Assembly: GCF_026229185.1 (NCBI RefSeq)
Contig: NZ_JAGGJA010000008.1
Span: forward strand, 1 to 64,000
Direction of reading: 5' to 3'
Origin: Fodinibius salsisoli
GTDB taxonomy: Bacteria; Bacteroidota; Rhodothermia; Balneolales; Balneolaceae
DNA length: 64,000 bases
Shown here: piece after piece, positions 7,126 through 15,471 of the stretch
Position numbering within the stretch: position 1 is the stretch's first letter
How the letters are laid out: each line of letters opens with the position of its first letter
Notes under the pieces: model-generated
Seen by the model: only the letters and a program-made list of their open reading frames with translations
Told to the model about the DNA's origin: nothing
The model's database searches: none
Made by a program: the position numbers and the translations under genes

Positions 7126-7159
7126 AGCCGTTAAGTTGATAGCTTGACGGCTTTTTTTA
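7126..7159 (+). terminator. Rho-independent terminator after the replication-type gene
   Basis: AGCCGTTAAG and CTTGACGGCT form a 10-bp stem with one G-T pair, followed by seven T residues. It ends the plus-strand transcript that stops at 7049. The remaining bases between 7050 and 7396 hold the integrase terminator and no gene. Confidence 0.85.
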
Positions 7160-7224
7160 TTTCCTCAAATCCAATATAACAGTCTAAAATTATAAAAAGT
7201 CTGGAATGTTGGATACCCATATTT

Positions 7225-7264
7225 CCAAAAATAAAGAACCCCGCTCAATTTTATTTAAACGGGG
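7225..7264 (-). terminator. Probable terminator of the integrase gene
   Basis: CCCCG (7239-7243) pairs with CGGGG (7260-7264), and the minus strand continues TTCTTTATTTTT. It lies about 130 bases after the integrase stop and faces the plus-strand terminator at 7126-7159. Confidence 0.5.
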
Positions 7265-7396
7265 ATTCCCTACTGTAGGATTCAATTCTAAGAGCTTAAA
7301 ATCTGTAAGTAAGGGTAGGACATGCCTGTATTTTTGTTATTTCCGTGAAAAGGTTGAAATATTGTGTTTGTGGGCTATATAAGGGGATTTTTGGGA

Positions 7397-8812
7397 TTAG
7401 AAAGGTAAAGATTCATCATCCGTTTTCTTCTGCTGTTGAGAAAGGTTTACAGACTCTTTTTTATCTGTAAATTTGGTGGCTTTATTAATACTGATCCCTC
7501 CTAATTTATCATCAATATCAGTTAATGGATTTTCGTCTTTAAGCTCCTGTTTTCTGAACTTTGAAAACTGTTTAAATAGTTCGTCGTGATAAGCATTTAA
7601 CGCTCTTTTTTTGGATGGAATATACTGACTCTTGACATACCATTTTTCCGTAACGTCTTGTTTGATTTTATGGTTTAGAACATACGAAATAGAAAAGGGA
7701 TCTACTTCTATATCTGCCATATGGGATGCCATAGAATGCCGTATCAAATGATTATTAAAATCATCTATTCCAGTTATGTTTTTAAGCTTCGATTGATAAT
7801 AATGAGTTGAGCTAAAAGGCTTATTGTTTCCCCTTGAAGATTCGAAAATATAATTTGAATTCCCTGTAAATTGATGCTGTTCCACAAACATATTTTTTAT
7901 TCTTTCGCTCATGGGTAGCACGTGAGGTTTACCGTTTTTTGTTGATTCTGCTGGAATGGTTATTTGCATATCATCTGATGATAAATCATCCCATTTAAGG
8001 TGCATAGTTTCGGTTGTTCTACTGCCTAATAGAATTAAAATTTTATAGTAAAGGGATAAGGGATTTTTTAAATCGTTTGAGGCTTTCCAGACTTTGTAAA
8101 GCTCTTTGAATGATAAATACCTGTCATCATTATCATCATCTTTTGATTTGACTTTATAGGGGCTGGTATCTGAAATGATATTTTCTGTAACGTATCCCCT
8201 GTCTTTAGCATAGTTGAATAATATATGTGATACGCGCCGGATATTATTCGCCATGTAATTTTTTCCCTTATTGGCATAACTATCTAAAAAGTTTGTTATA
8301 TCCTCTGAGGTAATATCATCAATTCTTCTTTTATGAAATGGTTTCAAATGATTGTCCAGAATCTGCCTATATGAATCTTTTGTAGCTTTTCTAAGGTGGC
8401 CGAAATGGATATTTTTAAATTTGGGAATGACATCAATTAATTTAGTACCAGCGTTCTTTCGTTTGTTTCTTTGTTTTCGAACGTTGAGATCTATCCCTTT
8501 TGCCACATCTTTTTTTAAATTGTGGGCTTCCTGCCTTGCTTCTTTGATACCTATGGTAGGGAAACGGCCTATTGTGTAGCGTTTGGCATAGCCGTTGATA
8601 CTATACCTATAGATCCAACTTTTTGTGCCTGATTCAAAAATTCTAATTCCTAAATTTGTTATTTCTGAATCCTTTATTGTGATACTTTTTTTATCTGTCG
8701 GGGATGGATGAGATTCTATAAATTCGTTTGTTAACTTGAGTCTCATATTATATTTTGTCTTAAATTGATGCTTACAGGCTTTCAGGGCCATTCCATCCCT
8801 ATTATAGGACAT
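7397..8812 (-). CDS. int: P4-type tyrosine site-specific integrase
   Basis: A 471-residue tyrosine recombinase that integrates and excises the element. From about residue 24 to 110 it has an arm-type DNA-binding domain of the P4-integrase sort (LGIRIFESGTKSWIYRYSI, IGIKEARQEA), then a core-binding helical domain (about 125-215) and the catalytic domain. Active residues visible are R265 (GSRTTE), H355 and R358 (HLIRH), H381 (LNHK) and the likely nucleophile Y392 (KWYVKSQY). The C-terminus has an extra 60 residues of polar sequence. The start is uncertain: ATG at 8812 has no SD, ATG at 8791 has AGGG in front, and ATG at 8746 (MRLKL) matches the usual family N-terminus. It is the right-most gene of the element. 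Confidence 0.9.
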   Translation of the reverse strand: MSYNRDGMALKACKHQFKTKYNMRLKLTNEFIESHPSPTDKKSITIKDSEITNLGIRIFESGTKSWIYRYSINGYAKRYTIGRFPTIGIKEARQEAHNLKKDVAKGIDLNVRKQRNKRKNAGTKLIDVIPKFKNIHFGHLRKATKDSYRQILDNHLKPFHKRRIDDITSEDITNFLDSYANKGKNYMANNIRRVSHILFNYAKDRGYVTENIISDTSPYKVKSKDDDNDDRYLSFKELYKVWKASNDLKNPLSLYYKILILLGSRTTETMHLKWDDLSSDDMQITIPAESTKNGKPHVLPMSERIKNMFVEQHQFTGNSNYIFESSRGNNKPFSSTHYYQSKLKNITGIDDFNNHLIRHSMASHMADIEVDPFSISYVLNHKIKQDVTEKWYVKSQYIPSKKRALNAYHDELFKQFSKFRKQELKDENPLTDIDDKLGGISINKATKFTDKKESVNLSQQQKKTDDESLPF

Positions 8813-8826
8813 TTTGAGGACAATAT
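8806..8826. repeat. Right copy of 21-bp repeat, candidate att or arm site
   Basis: AGGACATT, a short spacer and AGGACAATAT. It matches 301-321 at 17 of 21 positions. It overlaps the first possible integrase start codon, but lies just upstream if the integrase starts at 8791 or 8746. It could be an attachment site, an arm site or an integrase autoregulatory operator. Confidence 0.4.
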
Positions 8827-9593
8827 ATAACTGATATAGGGTGTATAAAGTGCCGTTTAAATCGTATGAAGGGCATTAAATCTTTTAGTCTTAATCCAAA
8901 AGGCTTTTAAAAAATCTAGGCTGATCCCTGACTTTTCAAGGCCAATAGGTCTCTTCTTGAGATATGGTGCTTTTGATTCTTCTTCCGGCCTAACGAATCA
9001 TGGGCGGAGGTTCGAAGGATGATCAGGATCATTTCACACCGGTGGCATTTGTGAAGCTGCTCTCTAACGGGAAGGACCATTGAAGTGATCCCATCCGAGA
9101 CCGGAGCGCTCCATGATTCTCAGCCGGTGAGTTTTTGGATTACTTTTTTGTCATTCAAAAAAGTGATAGAAGTACGACATTGTTCTAAAAATGGAGCAAC
9201 AGTTTTCTTACGCCTCGTATGATCCAAAAGACACCATAAAACAAAGAGCTTCATTCCTTCACCCTCTTGACCTCCCTCCGTAATAAATACAGGCTACTGA
9301 CCCTTATACTGGAAGTGACCGCTTAGTTTTAATATCATCCCATTCATAAACTAAATCTTTATTTAGTACCGTTTGAGCTATGACACAACCCGATACCTTA
9401 TCTCAATCCAGGAGTCAACAGGTGCAGCAGTGGCGCTGCCAGACTGTTTGTAAAAACCGTACATCGTAATCTATTTATGATAGAGGGGCATCCTGAAGAA
9501 CTGATCAGGAATTATAAAATTATAAGTCCCCGGATACCGAAAATAATAAGCTGCGACAGTACCTAATCCAGAATCTTAGACCTTAACCAGACG
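8827..9593. other. Intergenic region without genes
   Basis: No gene is supported on either strand. The middle (8985-9164) has strong nested inverted repeats described separately. The rest (9232-9593), which leads into the nitrilase gene, shows no tRNA, no clear promoter and no terminator that I can support. Confidence 0.6.
8985..9164. repeat. Long nested inverted repeat, possible structured RNA or interspersed repeat
   Basis: Helices nest in order: CCGGC/GCCGG (8985-8989, 9123-9127), GAATCATGG/CCATGATTC (8995-9003, 9111-9119, perfect) and GGATCATTTCA with TGAAGTGATCC (9026-9036, 9081-9091, one G-T pair). Next to it ACTTTTTTG/CAAAAAAGT (9142-9150, 9156-9164) is a perfect 9-bp hairpin. The layout could be a stable RNA or a dispersed palindromic repeat. 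It matches no RNA class I can name (not tRNA, tmRNA, SRP or a common riboswitch). Confidence 0.5.
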
Positions 9594-10574
9594 ATGAGCA
9601 ACCACCAAGAAAATCAACACCTCAATATTGCAGTTGCCCAGTTTCAACCCAAAGACGGAGATAAAGCCTATAACCTGTCTGTCATTGAAAAACTGACCAG
9701 GCAGGCCAAACAAGAAGGAGCAGACCTCATCAGTTTCCACGAAATGTGCATCACAGCCTATACTTTTACCAAAGATCTGGCCCTCAAGGAGATGAACGAA
9801 CTGGCAGAAGAGGTACCCGATGGCGAAAGTACGCAGAAGTTAATGCACCTGTCAAAACAATACGATATCCCTATACTCGCCGGACTGGTAGAACAGGAGA
9901 ATGACACCTTCTACAATACCTACATTGCGGTCTCAGGGGATGGAGTCCTGGCCAAATTCAGAAAGCTGCATCCCTTCATCAATGGTCATATCTCACCGGG
10001 TAACGAATACGTCGTCTTCGATCTGCTCGGATGGAAATGTGGCATCCTCATTTGCTATGACAACAATATCATCGAAAATGTGCGTGCAACGGCCCTGTTG
10101 GGCGCCGAGGTGATCTTTGCGCCTCATGTGACCGGTTGTACTCCCTCCACCATGCCTGGCAGAGGTTTTGTAGATGATGCGCTGTGGCAAAACCGCGAAG
10201 ACGATCCCGTTTCACTGCGCCTCGAATTTGACGGCCCCAAGGGACGACGATGGCTTATGCGATGGCTACCCGCCCGCTCCTATGACAACGGCGTGTATTA
10301 CGCCTTCACCAACCCGATAGGCTACGATGGGGATCAGCTCAAAAATGGCAATTCCATGATCCTCGATCCCTATGGCGAAGTTCTCTCCGAGATAAAATCC
10401 TTTGATGATAAGATAACCGTTGCACGAATTACCAGGGAAAAGCTGAAACAGTCCGGTGGATGGCGATACCGCAACGCCCGCCGGCCGCAGCTGTACCAGG
10501 ATATCCTCGGGCAGGACCATCAGTCGGAAACCAAGCCCGTTTGGATGAAGAACGAAGAAGAGGGATCAAAATGA
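9594..10574 (+). CDS. Nitrilase-superfamily amidohydrolase (carbon-nitrogen hydrolase)
   Basis: A 326-residue cytoplasmic enzyme of the carbon-nitrogen hydrolase family, which cleaves amides or nitriles through a cysteine thioester. The catalytic triad is visible as E50 (ISFHE), K124 (KFRKLHPF) and C154 (LICYDNN). The whole alpha-beta-beta-alpha domain is present, up to the DPYGEVLSE strand near residue 260. The substrate cannot be told from sequence; beta-ureidopropionase, N-carbamoylputrescine amidase and aliphatic amidase are all related. It stands alone: the next gene (ctaA) runs towards it and ends nine bases after its stop. The insert with GRGFVDDALWQNREDDP is compatible with an amidase acting on a medium-size substrate. 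Confidence 0.85.
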   Translation: MSNHQENQHLNIAVAQFQPKDGDKAYNLSVIEKLTRQAKQEGADLISFHEMCITAYTFTKDLALKEMNELAEEVPDGESTQKLMHLSKQYDIPILAGLVEQENDTFYNTYIAVSGDGVLAKFRKLHPFINGHISPGNEYVVFDLLGWKCGILICYDNNIIENVRATALLGAEVIFAPHVTGCTPSTMPGRGFVDDALWQNREDDPVSLRLEFDGPKGRRWLMRWLPARSYDNGVYYAFTNPIGYDGDQLKNGNSMILDPYGEVLSEIKSFDDKITVARITREKLKQSGGWRYRNARRPQLYQDILGQDHQSETKPVWMKNEEEGSK

Positions 10575-10583
10575 ATTGGCTTC

Positions 10584-11522
10584 CTATCCTACAGCATGTT
10601 TCTCATCGGCCTGCATTACCAGCAACAGCAGCACAAACTCCAGTGCAATAATAAGAGCTATGCCGACTAAGTGAACGACCTGATAAACCGGCGGCATGCC
10701 CAGGTAGTAAAGCCCTATGCCGGTAGCGGTCTGGAACAGGAGTAAGCCAAAGATCCAGTTACCTATTTTTGACAACAACGGCGACTGGGCGTGCCATCGG
10801 GCAAAATACAAGGTGATTGCCCCACAGATCAGCACGCCCCAGGAAAAGGATCGATGCAGCTCATCCACAGAACCTACCTGGGAAATCCAAGTAGCGCGGT
10901 CGGGCGGTGAAGCCATATTCTTAAGCAGATCAATGGCTTCGCGCACTTGAGTACCGATGCTGAGTTGTACAAATGTTATGAGCAGCAGCAGTCCCCCACT
11001 TATCAACAGCCAGCGACGGGCTGAGCGGGAGAGCTGAATGGAAAACTGCTGCTCTGATGCTTTAAAGACGGCGAAAATGAGGATCATCATGATGAACATC
11101 GCCAGCAGCATATGAAGGGTAATCAACCACTCATTAAGGCCTGTGATCACGACCTGCCCGCCGAGCCAGCCCTGCACTAAAACAAGCACAAAGGCAGCCC
11201 CAGAATTGTAGAATACGGCGGATTCTTCTTCTCGATATCGGAATGAAAGCACAAAGGTGGCAGTTATTAATAAGCCGATGATGGCACCAATCAGCCGATT
11301 AATATATTCGGTCCAGGTTTTAAGGGCATTAAAGGCCGAAGCATCAAAGCCGGGCGGCAGCTCAGCAACAGTTGTAGGTGGGATCCACATGCCAAAGCAT
11401 TTGGGCCAGTCCGGGCAACCGAGCCCCGCGCCGGACGCGCGCACAAGCCCCCCGACGAAGATCAGGAAAATCGTTGCTCCTACTGTAGTTAAGGCTACTT
11501 TTTGATACGTATTAAGCGTCAT
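10584..11522 (-). CDS. ctaA: Heme A synthase (CtaA/COX15)
   Basis: A membrane enzyme of about 312 residues that oxidises the C8 methyl of heme O to the formyl of heme A, needed for aa3-type cytochrome oxidase. Eight hydrophobic segments are visible, with the family signature GGLVRASGAGLGCPDWPKC close to the N-terminus and conserved heme-ligand histidines in TLHMLLAMF, DELHRSFSWG and YQVVHLVG. The frame can start at 11573, but the ATG at 11522 (MTLNTYQKVAL) is chosen because AAAAAGG lies just before it and the extra 17 residues do not fit the family. Divergent from ctaB; the 95 bases between them must hold both promoters. Confidence 0.9.
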   Translation of the reverse strand: MTLNTYQKVALTTVGATIFLIFVGGLVRASGAGLGCPDWPKCFGMWIPPTTVAELPPGFDASAFNALKTWTEYINRLIGAIIGLLITATFVLSFRYREEESAVFYNSGAAFVLVLVQGWLGGQVVITGLNEWLITLHMLLAMFIMMILIFAVFKASEQQFSIQLSRSARRWLLISGGLLLLITFVQLSIGTQVREAIDLLKNMASPPDRATWISQVGSVDELHRSFSWGVLICGAITLYFARWHAQSPLLSKIGNWIFGLLLFQTATGIGLYYLGMPPVYQVVHLVGIALIIALEFVLLLLVMQADEKHAVG

Positions 11523-11617
11523 ACCTTTTTGATTCAACAAAATCGATCCATTCTTTAGAGTACCACTTTTCAATAAATATTGCTACCTTAAGGCCTTCCA
11601 AAATTTATTGATTTGGC

Positions 11618-12523
11618 ATGAAGTTAAGCACAGATTTTACTCTTTCAAAGTTTCTAAACACCGAAAAGCTGACAGCCTATTATGAGCTGACCAAGCCGGG
11701 CATTACGCTTACGGTTTTGGCCAGTATGCTGATCGGCTTTATCCTTGGTTCTGGCAGTAGTATCGACTATATACTGATGCTTCATGCTGCCTTTGGCACC
11801 TGGATGATTGCCGGGGGGACTGCCGCCCATAACCAATTTTTAGAATGGCGTTTTGATCGACGAATGAAACGAACTCAAAAACGTCCGGTCCCCTCCAGTA
11901 AAATCTCTCCTCGCCAAAGTGTTCTATTTTCTCTTGGACTTATCTTTGCCGGGTTGATCTACCTGATGTTTGTAGTCAATTATGTAGCTGCGATTGTTTC
12001 GCTCCTCACCACATTGATTTATCTTGGAGTCTATACCCCTATGAAAAGGGTATCCGTTGTGAATGTGTTTATTGGTGCCATTCCCGGGGCCTTACCCCCT
12101 GTTGGCGGCTGGGCAGCCGCTACCGGACATTTAGGTAGTACCGCCATGTGGATACTGTTTGCCATCGTATTTTTGTGGCAGGTCCCTCACGTGATGGCTA
12201 TTGCCTGGGTTTGTAAAGATGACTACTCCAATGCAGGCTTTCGCATGCTCCCCAGAAACGATTCTTCCGGATTCAAAGCAACGGCACTGATTCTCCCCTG
12301 CCTGCTTGCCCTTCTTCCTATCTGCTATGGTTTATTTTACGTAGGCATGAACAGCTGGCTTTACCTGGCGGGCGCCCTCATCAGTAGCATAATATTTCTC
12401 TTTTATGGTCTTATCTTTAGTATAAACCGTGATAAAGCCTCCGCCAAGAAGCTAATGTTTGCCTCTTTTGGTTACCTTCCTGCTATCTGGGCCTTTGTGA
12501 TTCTCGATTTATTGCTGCTCTAA
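11618..12523 (+). CDS. ctaB: Protoheme IX farnesyltransferase (heme O synthase)
   Basis: A 301-residue UbiA-superfamily prenyltransferase that attaches farnesyl diphosphate to protoheme to make heme O, the substrate of CtaA. The prenyl-diphosphate-binding motif is visible as NQFLEWRFDRRMKRTQKRP near residues 72-90, and the second aspartate-rich region as WVCKDDYSNAGFRMLP near 197-212. About eight to nine membrane segments follow. It is divergently transcribed from ctaA, the partner enzyme of the same pathway, so the pair probably shares regulation. Oxidase structural genes are not in this window. Confidence 0.93.
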   Translation: MKLSTDFTLSKFLNTEKLTAYYELTKPGITLTVLASMLIGFILGSGSSIDYILMLHAAFGTWMIAGGTAAHNQFLEWRFDRRMKRTQKRPVPSSKISPRQSVLFSLGLIFAGLIYLMFVVNYVAAIVSLLTTLIYLGVYTPMKRVSVVNVFIGAIPGALPPVGGWAAATGHLGSTAMWILFAIVFLWQVPHVMAIAWVCKDDYSNAGFRMLPRNDSSGFKATALILPCLLALLPICYGLFYVGMNSWLYLAGALISSIIFLFYGLIFSINRDKASAKKLMFASFGYLPAIWAFVILDLLLL

Positions 12524-12657
12524 ATAGAAAAGTCCTTGAGAGTTCAATAGGTATAAGTCAATAGATCTTTCTCACTGGTAGTATACTCACACAAACTTTT
12601 ATAGATAAATTATCTCACCTTCATTTTGGCTCGGTCCGAAAATGAACTAAAAGGTCA

Positions 12658-12688
12658 CGGCAAGAAATTCGTTTGCCGCGTTTGTTTT
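12658..12688 (+). terminator. Possible terminator between ctaB and the GDPD gene
   Basis: CGGCAA and TTGCCG form a 6-bp stem with a 9-base loop, followed by CGTTTGTTTT. It lies between two convergent genes, 130 bases after ctaB. Confidence 0.4.
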
Positions 12689-12738
12689 AGCTGCACTGCA
12701 TAATTTCTGATGGTCCTTACCACTATACCTCAGTAAAG

Positions 12739-13599
12739 TTACTTCAACACCTCTTTTGCTCGTGTTATGCGGTCGGTAGTAATACCATCTACGCCCATTT
12801 TGGCCATACGATTCATAGCTTTACCTTCATTGACGGTCCACACATACAGCTTCATCCCGGCCTCATGGCTCGCTTTTACCAGTTCTGGGGTAGCCCCTTC
12901 AAAATGAATATCCAGACCATCGATATTATGATCTTTTACCTTTTGAAGGAGTTCTGCATCAATAGGTTCATACTGACCCATCGCATTCCGTGAAGCCGAG
13001 CGCAACCAGTAGGCCGGTACCTCCGGCAACTGCTCTTTACTGGCTTTTACCACTTCCCAATCAAAGGCAATGATTACCATCTGTTCCTTCTTATCGCTCT
13101 GCTCAATAATCTCTTTGATATAGGGTACCGCACGCTCCGAATCCTTTATTTCGATAAACAATTGTTTGCCCTTGGGGACGGAAGCCACTATCTCTTCCAA
13201 AAAGGGGATCTTCTCGCCTTTAAACGCTTCATCTTTGAATGAACCCACATCCACCGTTCGCAGTTCTTCTGAACTGGTTTCCATAACCGATAAGTCTTTA
13301 TCACCGGTACGGTCAGTCGTTTTATCGTGAATGCCCACAACCCTTTTATCGGCTGATAAATATACATCCACTTCTACCGCATCGGCATCTTTTTGCCAGG
13401 CCGACTCTACCGCAGCCATCGTGTTTTCCGGATTCTTATAGGAATCCCCGCGATGGGCGATAATTTCGATGGAGGGGGGTACCTTTGCCTGATTATCCTG
13501 CTGTTCAGAAGTCTCGCCTTCACTGCTCCCGCATCCCTGGAGTACCAGCAGACAGCATAATGTAGATAACAACAATCCCAATTTTGAGCTCATATTCAT
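12739..13599 (-). CDS. Lipoprotein glycerophosphodiester phosphodiesterase
   Basis: A 286-residue exported lipoprotein (hydrophobic N-terminus, lipobox LQGC at about 20-23). The rest is a GDPD TIM barrel that hydrolyses glycerophosphodiesters to sn-glycerol 3-phosphate and an alcohol. The catalytic motif HRGDSYKNPENT, the metal residues in VEVDVYLS and the histidine in GIHDKTTDR are all present, as is the closing IDGITTDR-like end (VDGITTDRITRAKEVL). It is the last gene of the minus-strand block with PhoD and SusCD. With glpF and glpK further upstream, a role in using extracellular phospholipid headgroups for phosphate and glycerol is likely. Confidence 0.92.
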   Translation of the reverse strand: MNMSSKLGLLLSTLCCLLVLQGCGSSEGETSEQQDNQAKVPPSIEIIAHRGDSYKNPENTMAAVESAWQKDADAVEVDVYLSADKRVVGIHDKTTDRTGDKDLSVMETSSEELRTVDVGSFKDEAFKGEKIPFLEEIVASVPKGKQLFIEIKDSERAVPYIKEIIEQSDKKEQMVIIAFDWEVVKASKEQLPEVPAYWLRSASRNAMGQYEPIDAELLQKVKDHNIDGLDIHFEGATPELVKASHEAGMKLYVWTVNEGKAMNRMAKMGVDGITTDRITRAKEVLK

Positions 13600-13699
13600 C
13601 TTAAAAAAGTTTTTATTTACGTTTAAGAGGCTTTTGCAAAAGCCTTCGTTTAAATTACCATGATAATCATATTGTCAAAATATAGGAAAAAGCTAACCG

Positions 13700-15373
13700 C
13701 TATACCCGCTTTGCTCCCGGGGTGCCATTTTCAACCACAAACGAGGCCCTTGTTTTTATAGGAGCGCCCTTTTTCTCTACATAGGGCATGACCCGAAAGT
13801 CGGCTTTGAGCTGTTCCGGTGTTACCTGGCAGCGCACATAGCCCCGCTGGCGATTAACGAATTTTATCCACGGATTTTCGGCTAAATACTTCTTCCCGGA
13901 TGCGGTTATATCAGCCCCGTCACCAGCAGATGAGATGCTTGTTCCCACCAGTTCCGTTCCCAACACCGGCGATTGTGGATCACTAAAATCTTCTAACAAA
14001 TCGCTCACAAAATTACGATGGATATCTCCGGTTAAGACTACAAAGTTTGAGACTTCATGCTCTTTGACAGCCTCAAATAGTCGGTTACGTGATGCGGTGT
14101 AACCATCCCACTTATCCATGCTATAGCTCTCACCCGGACCTTCCTTGCGATCCATTTGTCCCATAAATACCTGCTGGGGCAAGATATCCCACACCGCTGA
14201 TGATTCCTGCAGCTCATTAAATAGCCACTGCTCCTGCTCATCTCCGAGCATTGTACGCGCCGGATCCAGTCGCTCAGCACAGTTTGCACTATGACTTGTT
14301 CCACATGCAAAATCAGTTCGGAACTGGCGGGTGTCAAGCACATTGAATTGTGCCAGATTCCCATAAATAAATCGCCGGTACAACTGTGTCTCAATATCAG
14401 CGCCCGGCTTGGCCGGCATCCGCAACGGCATATGCTCATAATAAGCCTTGAACGCTCGCGCTTTCAGATCCTGGAATGCAGCTTCATTTTGAGGATCAGC
14501 CGATTCATTTATTCCCGCCCAATTATTTTTCACCTCGTGGTCATCCATCGTCACAACCCAAGGGAAAGCTGCATGGGCTGCTTGCAGGGAAGGATCGCTC
14601 TTATATTGCGCATGCCGGATACGAAAATCAGCCAGTGAGTGAATAGTCTTCTTGGGAATATGTCCCCGTCCTATATGTCCTTGTCCATCGCCTTCATAAA
14701 TATAATCCCCCAGGAAGAAGACGACATCCAGGTCTTCATTAATCATGTGATCATAGGCCGTATAATAGCCTGAGGCGTAATTTTGGCAAGAGGCAAAGGC
14801 AAAATTAAGCTGACTGACCATCTCATTGGCCGCTGGAGTGGTTTTTGTCCGCCCCACGGGACTCACTTCCGATCCGGCCTTAAATCGATAGTAGTATTCA
14901 CGGTTTGGTTGTAGACCTTCAACTTCGATATGTACCGAATGGGCCCATTGTGATTTCGCGATAGCAGTACCGCTTTTCACAATGTTATTAAACGAATCAT
15001 CCTCGGCTATTTCCCATTGTACTTCACGAGGTTCAGATTCCATGCCGCCCCCAATAGTGAGCGGTTCGGGAGCCAGGCGTGTCCACAGCACAACGCCATC
15101 AGGCAGGGGATCGCCCGAAGCAACTCCCAGTTGAAATGGGTAACCTTCCGTTTTAGAAGGCGTATGAGGAACCGGGGCATTGGTTGCTTTGCTATTACTA
15201 CACGCGAGAGGCCATAATGATCCGATGATACCACCACCGATCACAAAACTGCCCAGCCGCCGGGTTCTTTTCAAAAAGCCCTTTCGATCTATAGACTCTG
15301 ACAGCCAACCCTGTTCCCTGGACTGTTCGTGTTCTGATGACTTTTTCCCATCGTCGTTATTTTTATTGCTCAT
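13700..15373 (-). CDS. phoD: PhoD-family alkaline phosphatase/phosphodiesterase
   Basis: A 557-residue exported metallophosphoesterase. The N-terminal region RKGFLKRTRRLGSF followed by a hydrophobic stretch and PLACS looks like a Tat-type lipoprotein signal, so the enzyme is probably folded before export and membrane-anchored. An N-terminal beta-sandwich (PhoD_N, about 75-170) precedes the catalytic domain with ASCQNY, FFLGDYIYEGDG, TMDDHEVKNNW and TGDIHRNF, which carry the Fe/Ca ligands of PhoD. Such enzymes release phosphate from mono- and diesters, including phospholipids and teichoic acids. It sits between SusD and the glycerophosphodiesterase, 100 bases from the latter. Confidence 0.9.
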   Translation of the reverse strand: MSNKNNDDGKKSSEHEQSREQGWLSESIDRKGFLKRTRRLGSFVIGGGIIGSLWPLACSNSKATNAPVPHTPSKTEGYPFQLGVASGDPLPDGVVLWTRLAPEPLTIGGGMESEPREVQWEIAEDDSFNNIVKSGTAIAKSQWAHSVHIEVEGLQPNREYYYRFKAGSEVSPVGRTKTTPAANEMVSQLNFAFASCQNYASGYYTAYDHMINEDLDVVFFLGDYIYEGDGQGHIGRGHIPKKTIHSLADFRIRHAQYKSDPSLQAAHAAFPWVVTMDDHEVKNNWAGINESADPQNEAAFQDLKARAFKAYYEHMPLRMPAKPGADIETQLYRRFIYGNLAQFNVLDTRQFRTDFACGTSHSANCAERLDPARTMLGDEQEQWLFNELQESSAVWDILPQQVFMGQMDRKEGPGESYSMDKWDGYTASRNRLFEAVKEHEVSNFVVLTGDIHRNFVSDLLEDFSDPQSPVLGTELVGTSISSAGDGADITASGKKYLAENPWIKFVNRQRGYVRCQVTPEQLKADFRVMPYVEKKGAPIKTRASFVVENGTPGAKRV

Positions 15374-15471
15374 TGTTAATACATTGTTATTTACAATCTA
15401 CCTTATATTTCTATTCTCCATCTGACCGCCAAAGCAGCGGTCAAATGGGATCGTTGCTTATCCCACTACTT

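Larger units (their letters stand above)
301..8826. mobile_element. Integrated capsid-encoding phage-satellite-like element
   Basis: An AT-rich block of about 8.5 kb whose composition differs clearly from the more GC-rich genes that start at 9594. It contains a P4-type tyrosine integrase at its right end, an HK97-type major capsid gene, two related terminase-small-subunit-like proteins, a putative replication protein with an upstream iteron-like region, and several short genes. No portal, protease, large terminase, tail or lysis gene was seen, so it is unlikely to be a complete prophage. Phage satellites of the PICI and capsid-forming PICI types have this general plan (integrase, replication, packaging and capsid genes). 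Similar 21-bp sequences at 301-321 and 8806-8826 are used here as provisional borders. The left border is uncertain because the window begins only 300 bases further left. Confidence 0.6.

Noticed and set aside
8985-9127. tRNA, tmRNA or SRP RNA as the integration target
   Set aside because: No cloverleaf, no CCA end, no tag-peptide frame and no SRP tetraloop pattern could be found in the inverted repeat.
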